From positions 37,756,867 through 37,820,866 of the forward strand of contig CAIIXF020000008.1 in assembly GCA_903813345.2 (NCBI GenBank): 64,000 bases of DNA. Direction: 5' to 3'. Source of the DNA: Owenia fusiformis (lineage: Eukaryota > Annelida > Polychaeta > Sabellida > Oweniidae). Each line of letters starts with the position of its first letter. The stretch's first letter is position 1. The translations under genes were made by a program, and so were the position numbers. This document shows positions 12,901 to 27,900 of the stretch, in pieces. The notes beneath the pieces are model-generated. The model was not told the origin of the DNA and did no database searches. It saw nothing but the letters and a program-made list of their open reading frames with translations.

Positions 12901-15900
12901 AATGTAAAGTTGGCATTAATTTTTATCACTAGTTTGTCCATATGAGCCAAAACTAATTGATCATAAAAGAGTATACCATTTCTACTTTTCTCATTTATTA
13001 AATTGTAATGTAATCCATTCCATTCTGACACTTATCCTATTTTATTAAGATTTAAATTCTAAAATTACACTTCATTATAAAATATTGATTCTAAAAGATA
13101 CATCGTTGCGTCATTGTGAATTAGTAACTTTTCAGAAAAAAAACTATTATCAAGAATCGAATTAAATGGGCAAATACTATGTTTTAATATTCTGATGAAA
13201 TGTCTTGTGATCTTTATTTATAGTTTTTTAGCGCTTAATCTATGGAAACACAACTGACTTTGTGATTCTTTGATCTTCGAATGACAATGCCACCATAATT
13301 TAGTATCACCACATGCTCATATATGGGAGAGAATATCGGTGTTGCACTCTGGGACAATACACCTGACAGATGTCATATCCCACAAACTCTCTCCCCCATT
13401 TATAGAATATATTTACAAGTAGCAAAACTCGTAAAAGAATACAATATCTCCCAAAGATTCACAATATGTTATAAATAGGTAAAGTTACATAGATTCAAAG
13501 TACAAAAATGGGTGAAAATGTTTAAATTCTCCCAAATATTAAGGATGGTAACCATTCTTATAGAAAATAATACATTATTGTAAAAATCTTTAGTTTTCCT
13601 AAAATAAAGTGTACACTTTTGGGATTTTTAGAAAATAGACATGAAAAGGAATGACATAAGCCAGAAATATTCTAAAATTGAAACAATTTTTTGTTAGGCA
13701 GCATGCTGGATCTGATTCTCTCTTTAAGTAATGATGTTAACTGTTGAGCAAGTGTGATTTTAAATTCTTTTGAAGGTAAGAGTATTAAAATGAATAATTT
13801 TGTGAGGTAAAGTGTTCCACAGGTCTGACCCTGTCTTAGTTATAGAGTATTTTCCCACGTTTGTTCTGAACATACTAGATTTAAGATTGTATATTTATCT
13901 GGTTTGAATGTGGTAGGGTTAGTGTCAGTTTATATAATAAGGTATTGTCTCTTGGAGCTGATGATTACTTCATAATAAATTAATTACCCTTCATACAATT
14001 CTGCTGATTTTTTCATATTTACATTTGTTATATCTCTAGATCCAGCTACTGAGAATTTGAAGATTCTACCTGTTGCCTTTAAAAAGTTTTAGAGAAAAAC
14101 TTAACTGTGAGGGCCTTTTGTTACCCCCCCCCCTTTAAAAAACTCAACCTGTTACGGCCTTTTGCTACCCCCCCCCCCCTCCCCCCTTAGAGCTTCTGGT
14201 GCCAATTGCTAATGAGTTAATTAGCTAATAAATCCATATTTTGCATATACGATTTCAATTGTTTATATTAGCCATTATTAAAGCTTAAGACTGCTTTGCT
14301 ATTTTGATGAAGTATTTTGCTGACATCAGCATATTATATTTCGAATAAAGTTGACATCTTAGTTAAAAGAGTAACCTTGTTCTTTAAAACGTCAAGGTTG
14401 TAAATTGATTAGATATGTAAAATCAATTGAAATGAGAAAAATAACTATAGCCCCCGACTCAGCACTTAATTACGACATTAATTTTTATCAGTTTCAAGGT
14501 TCAGTTCAAAGTTAATCATGTGAATGTGACATGAAATCACTAAAATCATGTAAAAGCAAGTATATAAGTTTTTAAAACTAGATTCTTAAAATCCCTACTT
14601 ATGGAATATTGTAAATTCTGCTGACCTTGCAGAAAAAAATTGCTCACGGTAACATTACTGCATATTTGTCAAATCTTCATCAGAACACACCAGACCAACA
14701 TATTATGCAATAAAACATTGTATATACTCCAAAACAACCCCCTCTTGGCTTTCTTCTAGAATAATTATCGAACAAATCAGTGTGTAAAGTTATAAAATAT
14801 GAGAGAGTTGATATTTGAATTTAGGCCGCAGACCTGCCAAGTGATGAGGCATTTACAATTGAGGAATACCAGGTAAGAAACTTACGCTATTTAAACCCAT
14901 ATACATTTTTTGAATTCTATATATTTCTTTTAGATTTGATTGAGCTTATAGTAATTAATTCATTTGATTATATTATCATTACTATGATTTTAGTTTGAAG
15001 AAATGAAAAAGGTCTGGAGCAACTTGTCCAGCTTTTACGTCAAAGGAAATTGTATTTGAATTATTAAAAGTTTTTTTCAAATTTTGTACTGGATGTTTAA
15101 TAGACTGTGTAATCATAATGTTCATTTTGGAAAAAAGTATTTTACATCGTCAATTTATGAACCGGAGAAGAAATACGTGCCTGGAAACTTTTACTGTTAC
15201 AAGGGTATTCGTCTTAAATATACTTTGATCACATGTACATCTATTATAATACAATTTCAGCTTGACCTAACACAGAAGGGAAAGATGGTTGGTTTTCCGG
15301 CTAAAATTGCAAAGTTTATGACATCCAAATTTGAAACGCTCGAAGATTTCCAAAATGTCTTTGGATGTATCTTTAAGAGACCCTACGTGAGTCCATGTTT
15401 TTTCTTTTGCAGAGGATATAGTATAGTGTTTTGTTAAACCAACAACACGGTACAATAAAACACTTATAGGTTCATTGAGGCCAACTAAGACCAACAATTC
15501 TTCCTTTTAAAAATTCATTACTATAACATTAAACAGTTGACAACACTGGTCTTGAGAAAAATTATGCCCAATGAATTTCGTTGTTTTATTATTCAAGGGG
15601 TTGGAGAGATGGCATAAAGATGTCGAGTTCGGTTCCCAGCGGTTAACTGGTTGTAACCCAACATTAATAAGTCTTTGTCAGGAAATCCCCCAAAAGTAGG
15701 TTACACAGAACGAAATATAAGAGTACAACCGTACATGACAACATGGTGATGTATATTTAATAAACTTGTAGCCAGATTTAACTCATTCAAGAATTTTTTT
15801 TTAAATATTAGGCCAATATGTGGTATTTCAAAATGTGTTAAAACTTGGCGGTCATTTTGAAATTCGTTAGGTATTTTTCAAAAGCCAAACTCACTATTAG

Positions 15901-18900
15901 AATTTCAAGAATATCAGTATTTTGGACATATGGCAAAAAGTTTTCAACAGCTGTGTTTCTTAGAGGGGAGAAGGAAAGTTTGTTTTGAGTTGCCTCTAAA
16001 TGATCAGTTTTGAAATAACGATTAACTCGCATCCTATGAAATGCTTCTTCTTTTCAGCTTCCCCGTAACACCGGTGATGGTTGAGCCATTCCTTGAAGGG
16101 CAAACACTCAAGGCCTGCCTGGAGAGCAAGAAGATCTACATAATGGACCTCAAAATTCTAGAAGGCATTAAATGTTCCGAGAACAGAACAGTAAGAATCA
16201 AACTTGCATTTTTGTATTTGGGCCGGTGAAAAGGGGATTGTTCGAAGGCATTATTTGTTTAACGACCTTATACTGGATGAGCGTGGTGTAAAAGTGGTTT
16301 TGAAAAATAGCAAATTTCTCTTTATGTAGGTAATTTGTGGTTTATGATTCTACATTGATTCTGAAAATACTGGTGTCTAGTTTTTCAGCGTTTTGGAAAT
16401 ATTCAGATTTATACCCCCTTGTTTGATTTTGAGGGGGGTACTATGAAGGCCATGTAAAATTCCTAGAATTTACAACCAATCATTTTGATATTTACAGATA
16501 ATGATGTACTTATCATGTCCTACAAAAGTCATAAGTTTAATCAAAGTTAGTCAACTAGTTGCTATGGAAACGGAGATCATATGTCAAAAAGTACACAATT
16601 TCGTCAAAATGTAAGACACATCGTGAGACAAAACACATATTATTTTCATGAAATTGGGAAGAAACACCATAAAAACATTTTAGAAAACTTATTCAGAGTA
16701 TGTTTGATGATATTAAATCAACTGCTGTTTTATCTTATCCATACAGTGAAATCTATTCCTAATGATTATATGGCAATGCAAATTAATTTAGAAAGGGGAC
16801 GTGGCACTTTTCCAAAGAATTCTTAACTTGTGTCCAAATTTTTGAAGAAAATAAATAACCAATTGTCCTGTTATTCACAGATATTATTCACATCATTATG
16901 TTTGACTATCGTGGAAAGTTTCATCAGTGTTGGTTCACTGGTTACTATAGTATGCAGATTTATACCCCCTTGGTATGATTTTAATGGGGGTACAATGAAA
17001 GCCATCTATAATTCCTAGAATATACAGTCAATCATCTTGATATTTACAGGTAATCGTCTATATATCATGTCTTACAACCATGACAATTTTCATCAATGTG
17101 TAACAATTGATTGCTATGGAAACATAAATCATTTTTTTCAAAAGTACACATTAAGGGAGGTACTATGAAAGCCATATATAATTCCTAGAATATCTAACCA
17201 ATCATTGGCAGGTAGTTATCTACTCACCATGTTCTTACACTATGACAAATTTCATAAACGCGGGGCAAATATTATGAGCTGATCTCACTTAGTCATCTTT
17301 TACATCATTTGGATCAAAATCCTCATTCATAGATCTTTCAATGTCTACTTCTGTCAAAGTATCCGTGGCAATCTTTATGTGACTATATTTCTATGAGATC
17401 ATCAGGTGGAATGAGTTGGTCTGGCCAATTTGGCTCTATTTTGCCATCAACAAGTTACCACGTCACTTGTAATAAACAAACTAAGAGATATATACAACTA
17501 TTACACCCAATTAATTACACCCAAAAATACTGGAAATGCTTCTTAATTAATTCTAAAAACAATGAACATTTGAAAAAAAACAGCAGACATAAAAAAGAAC
17601 AACAGCATGTATTACTTTGAGTGTAAAACATATCCGTTGATGACCAGCGATGGCAATAATGCGTCCACTGTTGTGATTGATGCGATGTGAAAAGTTTTAT
17701 GAAATGTTTCCTTACTTATTTCTCCCAAAATGATGAACATATTATGTGCTTAATGTCAAAGGTTGCATAAGTCTTAGATTTTTACGAAAATGTGTACTCT
17801 TTTAACAAATGATTTCTGTTACCATAGCAACCAAATTACCAAAATTGAAGGTACTTGTTATACTGGTAGGACATGTACATGGATGATTACCCGTTAATAT
17901 CAAGATGATTGATTGAATATTCTAGGAATTATACATGGCTTTCATAGTATCCCCTTAATGTGCACTTTTTAACAAATTATTTCTGTTACCAGAGCAACCA
18001 ATTGACCAACATAGATGGCACTTGTCATACTGGTAGGACATGATAAGCAGATGATTACCTGTAAATATCAAGATGATTGATTAAATATTCTTGGAATTAT
18101 ACATAGTACCACCTTGATGTGCAATTTTTAACAACTGATTACTGTTACCATAGCAACCAATTGACCAACATTTATGGCACTTGTCGTACTGGTGAGACAT
18201 GCTAAGTAGATGATTACCCATAAATATCAAGATGATTAATTGAATATTCTAGGAATTATACATAGTATCTCCTTAATGTGTACTTTTTAATAAATTATTT
18301 CTGTTACCATAGCTACCAAGTGTTAAACATTAATGAAACTTGTCATAGTGGTAGTGCATTATAAGTAGATGATTACCTGTAAATATCAAGATGAATGGAT
18401 GTATATTCTAGGAATTATAGATGGCTTTCATTGTACCCCCCCCCCCTTAAAATCATACCAATGGGGTATAAATCTGTTTTACCATAGTAATCCAACACTG
18501 ATGATATTTTCCATGATAGTCAAACATAATGATGTGAAGAATATCTTTTAATTTCAGGACAAACGGTAACTTATTTTCTTCAAAAAGTTGAACACAAATA
18601 AAGAATTCTTTGGAAAAGTGCCACGTCCCCTTTCTAAATTTACTTGCATTGCCATATAATCATCAGCAATAGATTCCACTCTGTGGATAAGATAAAACAA
18701 CAGTTGATTTAATATTATCAAATATACTTTGAATAAGTTTTCTAAAATGGTTTCATGGTGATTCCTTCCAATTTCATGAAAATAATATATGTTTTGTCTC
18801 GTGGGGTATCTTACATTTTGACGAAAATGTGTACTTTTTAACATATGATCTCCATTTCCATAGCAACCAGTTGATCAACTTTAATGAAACTTGTCATAAT

Positions 18901-21900
18901 GGTAGGACATGATAAGTACATGATTACCTGGAAAAATCAAGATGATTGGCTCTATATTCTAGGAATTATATATGGCTTTCCAAGTACCCCCCTTAAAATT
19001 ACACCAGGGGGGTATAAATCTGAATATTTCCAAAACGCTGAAAAACTAGACACCAATGATTTCAGAATCAATGTATAATAATAAACCACAAATAACCAAC
19101 ATGAAGAAAAATTTGACCAAAACCACTTTTACACCACGCTCATCCAGTATTAGGATACCTCCGTCCGAGCAAGATACTTGACCTGAAAGGGAGTGTGCTG
19201 ATTTTAATGCCCCGTACGGGGATCTAACCCAAGACCTACCGCTCTCAAGCCAGAAGCTATAAATTGAGCTTTGATTTTCCGTGCCAATCCTGCTGATCGA
19301 GGGGGTGGGGCTTCCCATAAGCTGACGTGCTTTAAAAAATTAATTTTTCCGTGTTTCCTACCGATTTAATTCACCATATTTTATAAGATATTTATTTCTA
19401 ATGTTATAAGAATCTCTTCGCACGAAAAATATATAAAAATTCGTAGGAACTGTTATAAAAAATTGATTACTTTAGACTTTGCGATCAGAAATTGTTTATT
19501 ACACCGTTGCTGTGCGTTGCTATGCAGTTCGTTGAGATTTTTTTGAGAAGTGACGTTTAAATTACGTGTTTGTAATTGCGAATTTGATTCGTCCGTCGAT
19601 TCCACCGATTCTACATCGAGAGTATCCTATACCAAATTCCATGGCAATGTATGAAGCAAGAAGAGAGGGCCATGGTATTCAATGATGATATTACCGGTTG
19701 TACCTCAGTTGACGTTTTGGGCGGGGATCCTAAATTAAAATCAGAGATAGATGCTGACATAATACTGTTAACTCATATATCTTAAATGAATAGGACCATG
19801 GACTTTTTTGCGGCTTATAATTTTGTAATTATGTAATTTTTGAAGCTGTGTGCACCCCTTGGTTTATTCTACGTCGACAACAACCTGAAGTTGGTGCCAG
19901 TTGCCATTCAACTATTTCAAGAGCCCTCGGATATTAACCCTGTGAGTATAGTGACAATAAGATCTTTATCTCAGATCAAAACAGATGAAGTTTTTTTGAC
20001 AAATTGTAAGGTGAAACTTAAATTAAATATGAGCATAGTTTCAGTCACGATTCATACTGTAGTTTAGGTTGAATAACATACGCTGTTGTGCCCATATTTC
20101 CAGATATTCTTGCCATCTGACCCTAAACACACCTGGTTGTTGGCTAAAATGTGGTTTAACAACTCTGACGCATCCTACCACCAAGCTGGCGTTCATCTAG
20201 GTACTGCTTTCATATTTCATGTCTGTTAAGGTGCCATGATACTTAACAGGAAATGACGAAACAGGAATTGACAAAAAAATCTGCATTGTTAGACATTTTT
20301 TAAACAAAGATAACAGAGTTCTGTTTTGACCTCCAGTCAATTTAACTATTTCCACATATCATTTACATGACCAGGATCACAATGTGCATGGTCAAAATGA
20401 CCCTAAACATGATGAAATAACATTTTTAGCTCTTTGAAAATGTGACTGAAAAATAGCTAAAAATATGAGCTAGGGAAGGTCACTGAACAAAATCTTTTGA
20501 ATTTTTCAGAAAATGTGCCCCATATAATGCTCTAACTGATACAATCTTTGAAATTTAAGAAAATTGTCTGAAACAAAAATGCGGTCCTATAAAGGAACGC
20601 TTTTCAAATCAGTTTTTTCATTTTCTTTCTTTTTCTATGAATGATATCAAATCCAATCATTTAGAGCAATATATTGGGCACATTTTCTGAAAAATTCAAA
20701 AGATTCTGTTTAGTGACCTTTCCTACCTTCTACTTTTAGCTATTTTTCAGTCACATTTTCAGAGGGCTGAAAAGGTTATATCATCATGCTAAGGGTCATT
20801 CTGACAATAACATTGTGATCCTGGACCTGTAAATGGTATGTGGAACTAGTTGAATTGTTTGGAGGTTTAAACAGAACTCTGTTATCTTTGTTCAAAAATG
20901 TCTAAAAATGCAAAATCGTTTGTCACTTCCTGTTTTGTCATTTTCTGTTAAGTATCATGGCACCTTAAAATATTCTGAATCAAACATTTAATTTGTAATC
21001 GTATTCTCTCCATAATGTGCGAAATGTGAAAAACAACTTCTAGAATCATCGAGGCAAGTTTAGAAGTCTGATTGATTTCTGAGGTTTCAAAGGTAATGGG
21101 TAAAAATGGACACAAATATTCACAGAGCGTAGACTTTATGTTGTGTTTTCCTGTTTCTACCAAACAACCACCCAGCAGTAAAGAACTCTGATTTCAGCAT
21201 TAACTCACTTTTTGATGGAATTTGTTGCCATGGTATCCAACCGTCAATTGTCTCCGTCACATCCGCTGTTCCGTTTACTGGCTCCACACTTTCATCACGT
21301 TATAGCAATAAACAAGTGAGTTTTTAACATTGATAGTTTATCTTGTAATGCGGTAAACACGATACAAATATCTATAAGTATATTATATAATATTCATATT
21401 ACTACTCGAAGCAGTAACTATATTCAATTGGCAATTAAGCGTAGTTTCACATTTTGAGGCGATTTTTCGTAATCAATCAAATCAAGGCTTTATGTGTCAT
21501 GTTTTCACTGCGGTGTATGTCATATTCACTTGCGGTATATGGCCTATTTCGCAAGTGTGTGTGATATATTCCGCAGGTGAGTATCGGTTATTTACAGAAT
21601 TCAATGTATTGCATATTCACTGCAGAATATACCATACTTACCTGCGGAATATGCCATATACCACAGGTGAGTATGGCATATTCACCCGTATCACAAATAC
21701 CGCGCAACCATAAAAATATGCCATATTCCGCGTAACATATATAACATATCTTAAAAGGAGCAATCCAGTCGATAAAGAATCCGCTCTTTGCGATAGTCAT
21801 GATCTTTCGTGCAGCTTGATTCTGAAGCTATGTACACTGATTAACTTATTAACGACCTTTTAATTATGTTCTGTTTGCTCCGAAGCTTTGGCCTAAAACG

Positions 21901-24900
21901 TCTGATTAACCGTGGAGGCGGTTTTGACAAGACTATGTCTATGGGGACTGTTGGGATGGATAGTATTGTCGACCGTGTTTGGGCGAATTGGAGGCTGACT
22001 CATGAGGGCACGTTGCCCGTTGACCTAAAGAATAGAGGGGTAAGTGACATGGTATCTTGGTTTAAGGACCTGCTGTTCTATGGCCTTCTATGAATGAAAT
22101 TATATAAATGTACGCGAGAATTTATTCAATGATAAATATTCAAATCAAATACTAGTACTAGATTTCAAGTTATCATATTCATTCAATGCTTGCCATCAAC
22201 ATACTGTGTAGAACCATTGTACGCCTAGTTCGTTGACATATCCGCCATTTTGGTGCATGGTCATTGCTTCAAAAGGGATGACTAAAGTAATGTTAATCTT
22301 TATCATCTCCTAGTCAGTCAAACCCATTTAATTTATTTTTTGAAAAACAGATCCATATTTTTCATTACAAAGCAGTTGGTTTTGTCAACGTATTACGAAG
22401 TACTCTACGCTAGTATTTTTGACGTTGTATGTTGACACGATGTAAGTCATTGATGTTGTATTGTAATTAGATAAATTGTATGCTCGGTGTGGCAAAAAGC
22501 AGGAAAACTTTAAAAGTATGAAAGAATCATAACTTAAGGAAAAGCAATTCCAACAAATCCCGACCAAAGAATCAATTAACCGTAGATGGTGACGTCAAAA
22601 TTTATTTTCTCAATCGTTCTTTCAATAACCCAGATGCGAGTAGAAATAATCTTGATTTACGTCATTAAAAATTCAAAATTCAGTCAACGTAATATCATAT
22701 TTGAAATCTACATGTAGAATAACATCTAGAAATGTGGTTTTAAAAAGTGTTTATCAACTTTGAAAAATTAATTTTCTTTGAAAATGTGACTTCTAGCTCG
22801 GGGAGATTCCCCATAGACCCCATGCTATAAAATCACAAAAAATGAAATATCTTTTCTTTTAGTAGACAGATAATATTTTGCTTTACTGGACATATTTTCA
22901 TTAGTATAGTACTAAGTATCAGACGCATAAGGGTTATATGAAAATTGAGCCACTTAAATTGATAATATTCAAGTTTAAGGGAACTTTCTTGTATACCTGC
23001 CATGTTAATTGACCCGAATCAGCCATCTGGTGGTGAAACTGGTAACTACCTACTCGCATTTGGGTAATCGTCTTTTATCTTCAGGTGGATGACGTTAACG
23101 CCCTTCCCCACTACCACTATAGGGACGACGCTCTTCTCGTGTATGGAGCCATAGAGAAATATGTCAAGGCAGTCGTAGCTGGTATATATGACTCTCCGGA
23201 AAAGATCATTGACGACTACGAGCTGCATAAATGGGTTCATGAATTGAGGACACCTCCGGTTGGTCCTGGGATTAAGGTAGGTCAACATGTTTAAGAATCA
23301 TGGATTGAAAGTAGGTCAACATGTTTAAGAATCATGGATTGAAAGTAGGTCAACATGTTTAAGAATCATGGATTGAAAGTAGGTCAACATGTTTAAGAAT
23401 CATGGATTGAAAGTAGGTCAACATGTTTAAGAATCATGGATTGAAAGTAGGTCAATTTGTTTAAGAATCATGGATTGAAAGTAGGTCAACATGTTTAAGA
23501 ATCATGGATTGAAAGTAGGTCAACATGTTTAAGAATCATGGATTGAAAGTAGGTCAACATGTTTAAGAATCATGGATTGAAAGTAGGTCAACATGTTTAA
23601 GAATCATGGATTGAAAGTAGGTCAACATTTTTAAGAATCATGGATTGAAAGTAGGTCAACATGTTTAAGAATCATGGATTGAAAGTAGGTCAACATGTTT
23701 AAGAATCATGGATTGAAAGTAGGTCAACATGTTTAAGAATCATGGATTGAAAGTAGGTCAACATGTTTAAGAATCATGGATTGAAAGTAGGTCAACATGT
23801 TTAAGAGTCATGGATTGAAAGTAGGTCAACATGTTTAAGAATCATGGATTGAAAGTAGGTCAACATGTTTAAGAATCATGGATTGAAAGTAGGTCAACAA
23901 GTTTAAGAATCATGGATTGAAAGTAGGTCAACATGTTTAAGAATCATTGATTGAGAGTAGGTCAACATGTTTAAGAATCATGGATTGAAAGTAGGTCAAC
24001 ATGTTTAAGAATCATGGATTGAAAGTAGGTCAACATGTTTAAGAATCATGGATTGAAAGTAGGTCAACATGTTTAAGAATCATGGATTGAAAGTAGGTCA
24101 ACATGTTTAAGAATCATGAATTGAAAGTAGGTCAACATATTTAAGAATCATGGATTGGAAGTAGGTCAACATGTTTAAGAATCATGGATTGAAAGTAGGT
24201 CAACATGTTTAAGAATCATGGATTGAAAGTAGGTCAACATGTTTAAGAATCATGGATTGAAAGTAGGTCAACATGTTTAAGAATCATGGATTGAAAGTAG
24301 GTCAACATGTTTAAGAATCATGGATTGAAAGTAGGTCAACATGTTTAAGAATCATGGATTGAAAGTAGGTCAACATGTTTAAGAATCATGGATTGAAAGT
24401 AGGTCAACATGTTTAAGAATCTTGGATTGAAAGTAGGTCAATTTGTTTAAGAATCATTGATTGAAAGTAGGTCAACATGTTTAAGAATCATGGATTGAAA
24501 GTAGGTCAACATGTTTAAGAATCATGGATTGAAAGTAGGTCAACATGTTTAAGAATCATGGATTGAAAGTAGGTCAACATGTTTAAGAATCATGAATTGA
24601 AAGTAGGTCAACATGTTTAAGAATCATTGATTGAAAGTAGGTCAACATGTTTAAGAATCATGGATTGAAAGTAGGTCAACATGTTTAAGAATCATGGATT
24701 GAAAGTAGGTCAACATGTTTAAGAATCATGGATTGAAAGTAGGTCAACATGTTTAAGAATCATGGATTGAAAGTAGGTCAACATTTTTAAGAATCATGGT
24801 TTGAAAGTAGGTCAACATTTTTAAGAAACAGGGATTGAAAGTAGGTCAACATTTTTAAGAATCATGGATTGGAACTAGGTCAACAGCATTTTGGAATATT

Positions 24901-27900
24901 TTGTATTCAAAATAGTTTTTTTTAATTTCAGGGGTTGCCTGAAACTATAGCAACGGTTGACGACATCTCCTGTATAGTGACGCCATTGATCTTTCAAGCA
25001 ACTGTACAACATGCAGCAATCAACTTTAATCAATACGAAGAATATGGTTTCCCACCAAACTACCCAGGATTTATGGATGGCCAGCCCCCCACAAATAAGG
25101 TACAACATACCAACATGCCCCTTTAAAGGTTTGGTATTCACGTGCCTGAGTATATTTAAAATTTAATTTCGTTTCGGAGTTCCAATGGGTCATAAATATA
25201 TGAGAATGAATTGCCAAAACTACCAAAAATTAAAAGACCTGGTTGCGACATCCGGAGGTCAGACTTTCGTGGGGACTGCAATCATGTTGACTTTCAAACA
25301 GGAAAAGTATAACCTTTAAAGACCCATGCATAGTTTGAAAAGATCGTTGATACCCACATATTGTTTTCTAAAAAGTTCGATTTGAAACGAAAACGACAAT
25401 GGTTTTAATTTTTCTATTTTAATTACTTCAGGAGCCAAAATCGGAGAAGGATCTCGTGCAAGCGCTTCCCACTAAAGAACAGACATATGATACAATGTTG
25501 ATAACAACGTTACTTAGTGGCATGGACACGAGACATTTGGGAGATTTTGAGATGCAATATGGATATGATCCTATCCTGCTACAGGCTCTTGAGACGTATG
25601 TATTTATATAGACATTATCCTATACGAGGCTCAGGATATTGAGATTATCCCGAGCCTAGAACTAGAAAACAGCAACTTCACGGAGCAAATTCAACCGATC
25701 AAAATACAGGCCGTCCACAAAAAAGTATACCCAACTTCAAAGCCAGGATACTAAAATTCTGAGCATTTTTTTTAAAATACAAAGGTAGCAGTAAAAGGCC
25801 TATTTTGTTCTCCATCCAATGGTACCTAGATCATTATGTAACTGTCATGGATGACTGAGCAATCGTGACTTTTATGAAAGGTGGTAAAATCAGCACTGTG
25901 CCAAGTTAGCATTCAAGTAAGAATGACAAAGTGGATGTTTTTTGTGTTCAAAACATTATTAATGTTCAAATTCAAACTTGTTTCGTAACTTTTTGTTTGT
26001 ACCTCCCTCTCAAGAAATTGGATCCGAAGAGCCTTTTGATGAGCAATGTAACTTCTACTTGACGATATGCAGCTTCGAAGTCAATTGTACCCCCATGTAA
26101 AGTCAATAACCCTTGCTGAAATCCTCTTTTTCTGAAGAGAACTCAAGTTTATTGAGTCTAAACAAGTAGATTCATATGGGACAGTATTGCTAGAATCTAT
26201 TTCAATAGTAAGAATAGGGGTTCTATAAACAGTACATGAGACTTGCTTTTTAGAACTTTTTGTTGGTTCTTACTGCTCAGGTGTCAGTTGAACCATTTTG
26301 CAGGCCTATTTTAGAAGTTAAGCTTTTTGCCAAACCTTTTTTCATATGTGAGTTACTCAGTCCCAAGTTCTGTTCAGTATGGAAGGCCTGTCATCTAACT
26401 TATTGCAACAGAAAAAAGAATACTAAGCCAATTACACATCAATTGCCACACAGTAAGGTAACTTGGCACAGTGCTAATTTTACCACCTCTCGTAATGGTC
26501 AAGATTGCTCAGTCAAACATGAGAGTTACATGATGATCTTGGTACCATTTGATGGGGAATAAATCAGGCTTTTTACTACTACCTTTGTATTTATTTGGTT
26601 TTAAAGTTGGGTATACTTTTTTGTTAAATCCTAGAGTGGGTGACGTATGACTGGTATACGTCGCTGTGTCAATCACAAGACGTAACAAAATGGCTTAGGC
26701 CCCTTCAACTCCTCCACATAGCATAAACTAAAGATTTTGGGAGTGTTTCTATTCTATTGATTCTCACAAATTAATCATAAAGTTCTAAAATTCCACTGAA
26801 TGAGCGTGATCCTCAATCAAGTCTCAAAGAATCGAATAATTACAAATAGTCCCACAAAGTTTCAGTAATCTCGGAGATCATGTTTCTTAAAGATCAAAGG
26901 GAATGCTTATAATCCAAACTTATCACAAATGTCTCAATCTCAAATAATCCCAAGTATCGAAAATGATCTTCTAATCTCAAATGATCTTCGGAATCAAAGA
27001 CTTAATTCCATATAAACGTATCAGTTGACTCCAAAATATCTAATTTCTACTCTCCTTTTGCAATAGGCTAACTACCGTCGTTAGTACCTCCAAATGATCC
27101 TTCTTCAGGAGCTAACAATTTACAATATACAATTATTGACCTCTCCAGAGGTTTACTGTCAAAATTATATCCCGAGACTGTAAACCGAGACCGTAGGTCT
27201 CGGTTTACAGTCTCGGGATATAATTTTGACAGTAAACCGAATGGAGAGGTCTATAATTGTTTTGTTAGTCCGAAGAATATCTTAGATTTTTCTGACCCTT
27301 GAAGTTGACTTGAAGTTGGATCCAGACCCTCGAGACGTTCATGTTGTATCTACATCTGCCACGGCAGTAAGTTCACTCAATGGAGTCAAATTACTCTCCT
27401 GGGCGAAGTCCACTAAAAGCTTTGTACAAAGTTTTAGATTTTTCTTCGTATTTTGACTGTCTTTACTCTCTAAGAGACTAATAATATCCTCATCTTCAAC
27501 ATTTTTGAAACGGCTAGTGCTAGCGGCGGTCATTTTATCGTCTGATAATGACGTCACTTTAGTGGAATGCTGGGAATATTATTCACCGGCAATGCATTGT
27601 TTGTAAGCTTTTGTTCAATGAATATTGTACAAATAGTGACTGCCATTGAGGGAAATAGTGCAAAATATTTTCCTCAAGGGAATATCCTGTCCACTGACAT
27701 GTTCCCGAGGCTGCAGGCCGAGGGAACAAGTCAGTGGACAGGATATTCCCGAGAGGAAAATTTTTACACTATTTCCCGAAAATGTGGCAGTCACTATTTG
27801 TTTTATTATATACCTGATAAGTACTCTGTAAACAAAAACAAAATGAGAAGTCTTTTCATTTCAATATCAAATGTTCACAGGTTCTTATTGGCATTTAAAG

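Noticed and set aside
19160-19318. Functional tRNA gene on the minus strand
   Set aside because: Only a B-box-like half is visible; no acceptor stem pairing or A box could be assembled, so a SINE fragment is likelier.
23277-24884. CRISPR array
   Set aside because: The 34-bp units are contiguous with no unique spacers, lie in a eukaryotic intron, and have a diverged paralogous counterpart.
27339-27557. 72-codon minus frame ([19 protein letters not shown]) as a gene
   Set aside because: It looks protein-like in composition, resembling N-termini of transposon-encoded KilA/recombinase-type proteins, but is isolated beside palindromes with no continuation; not enough to call.
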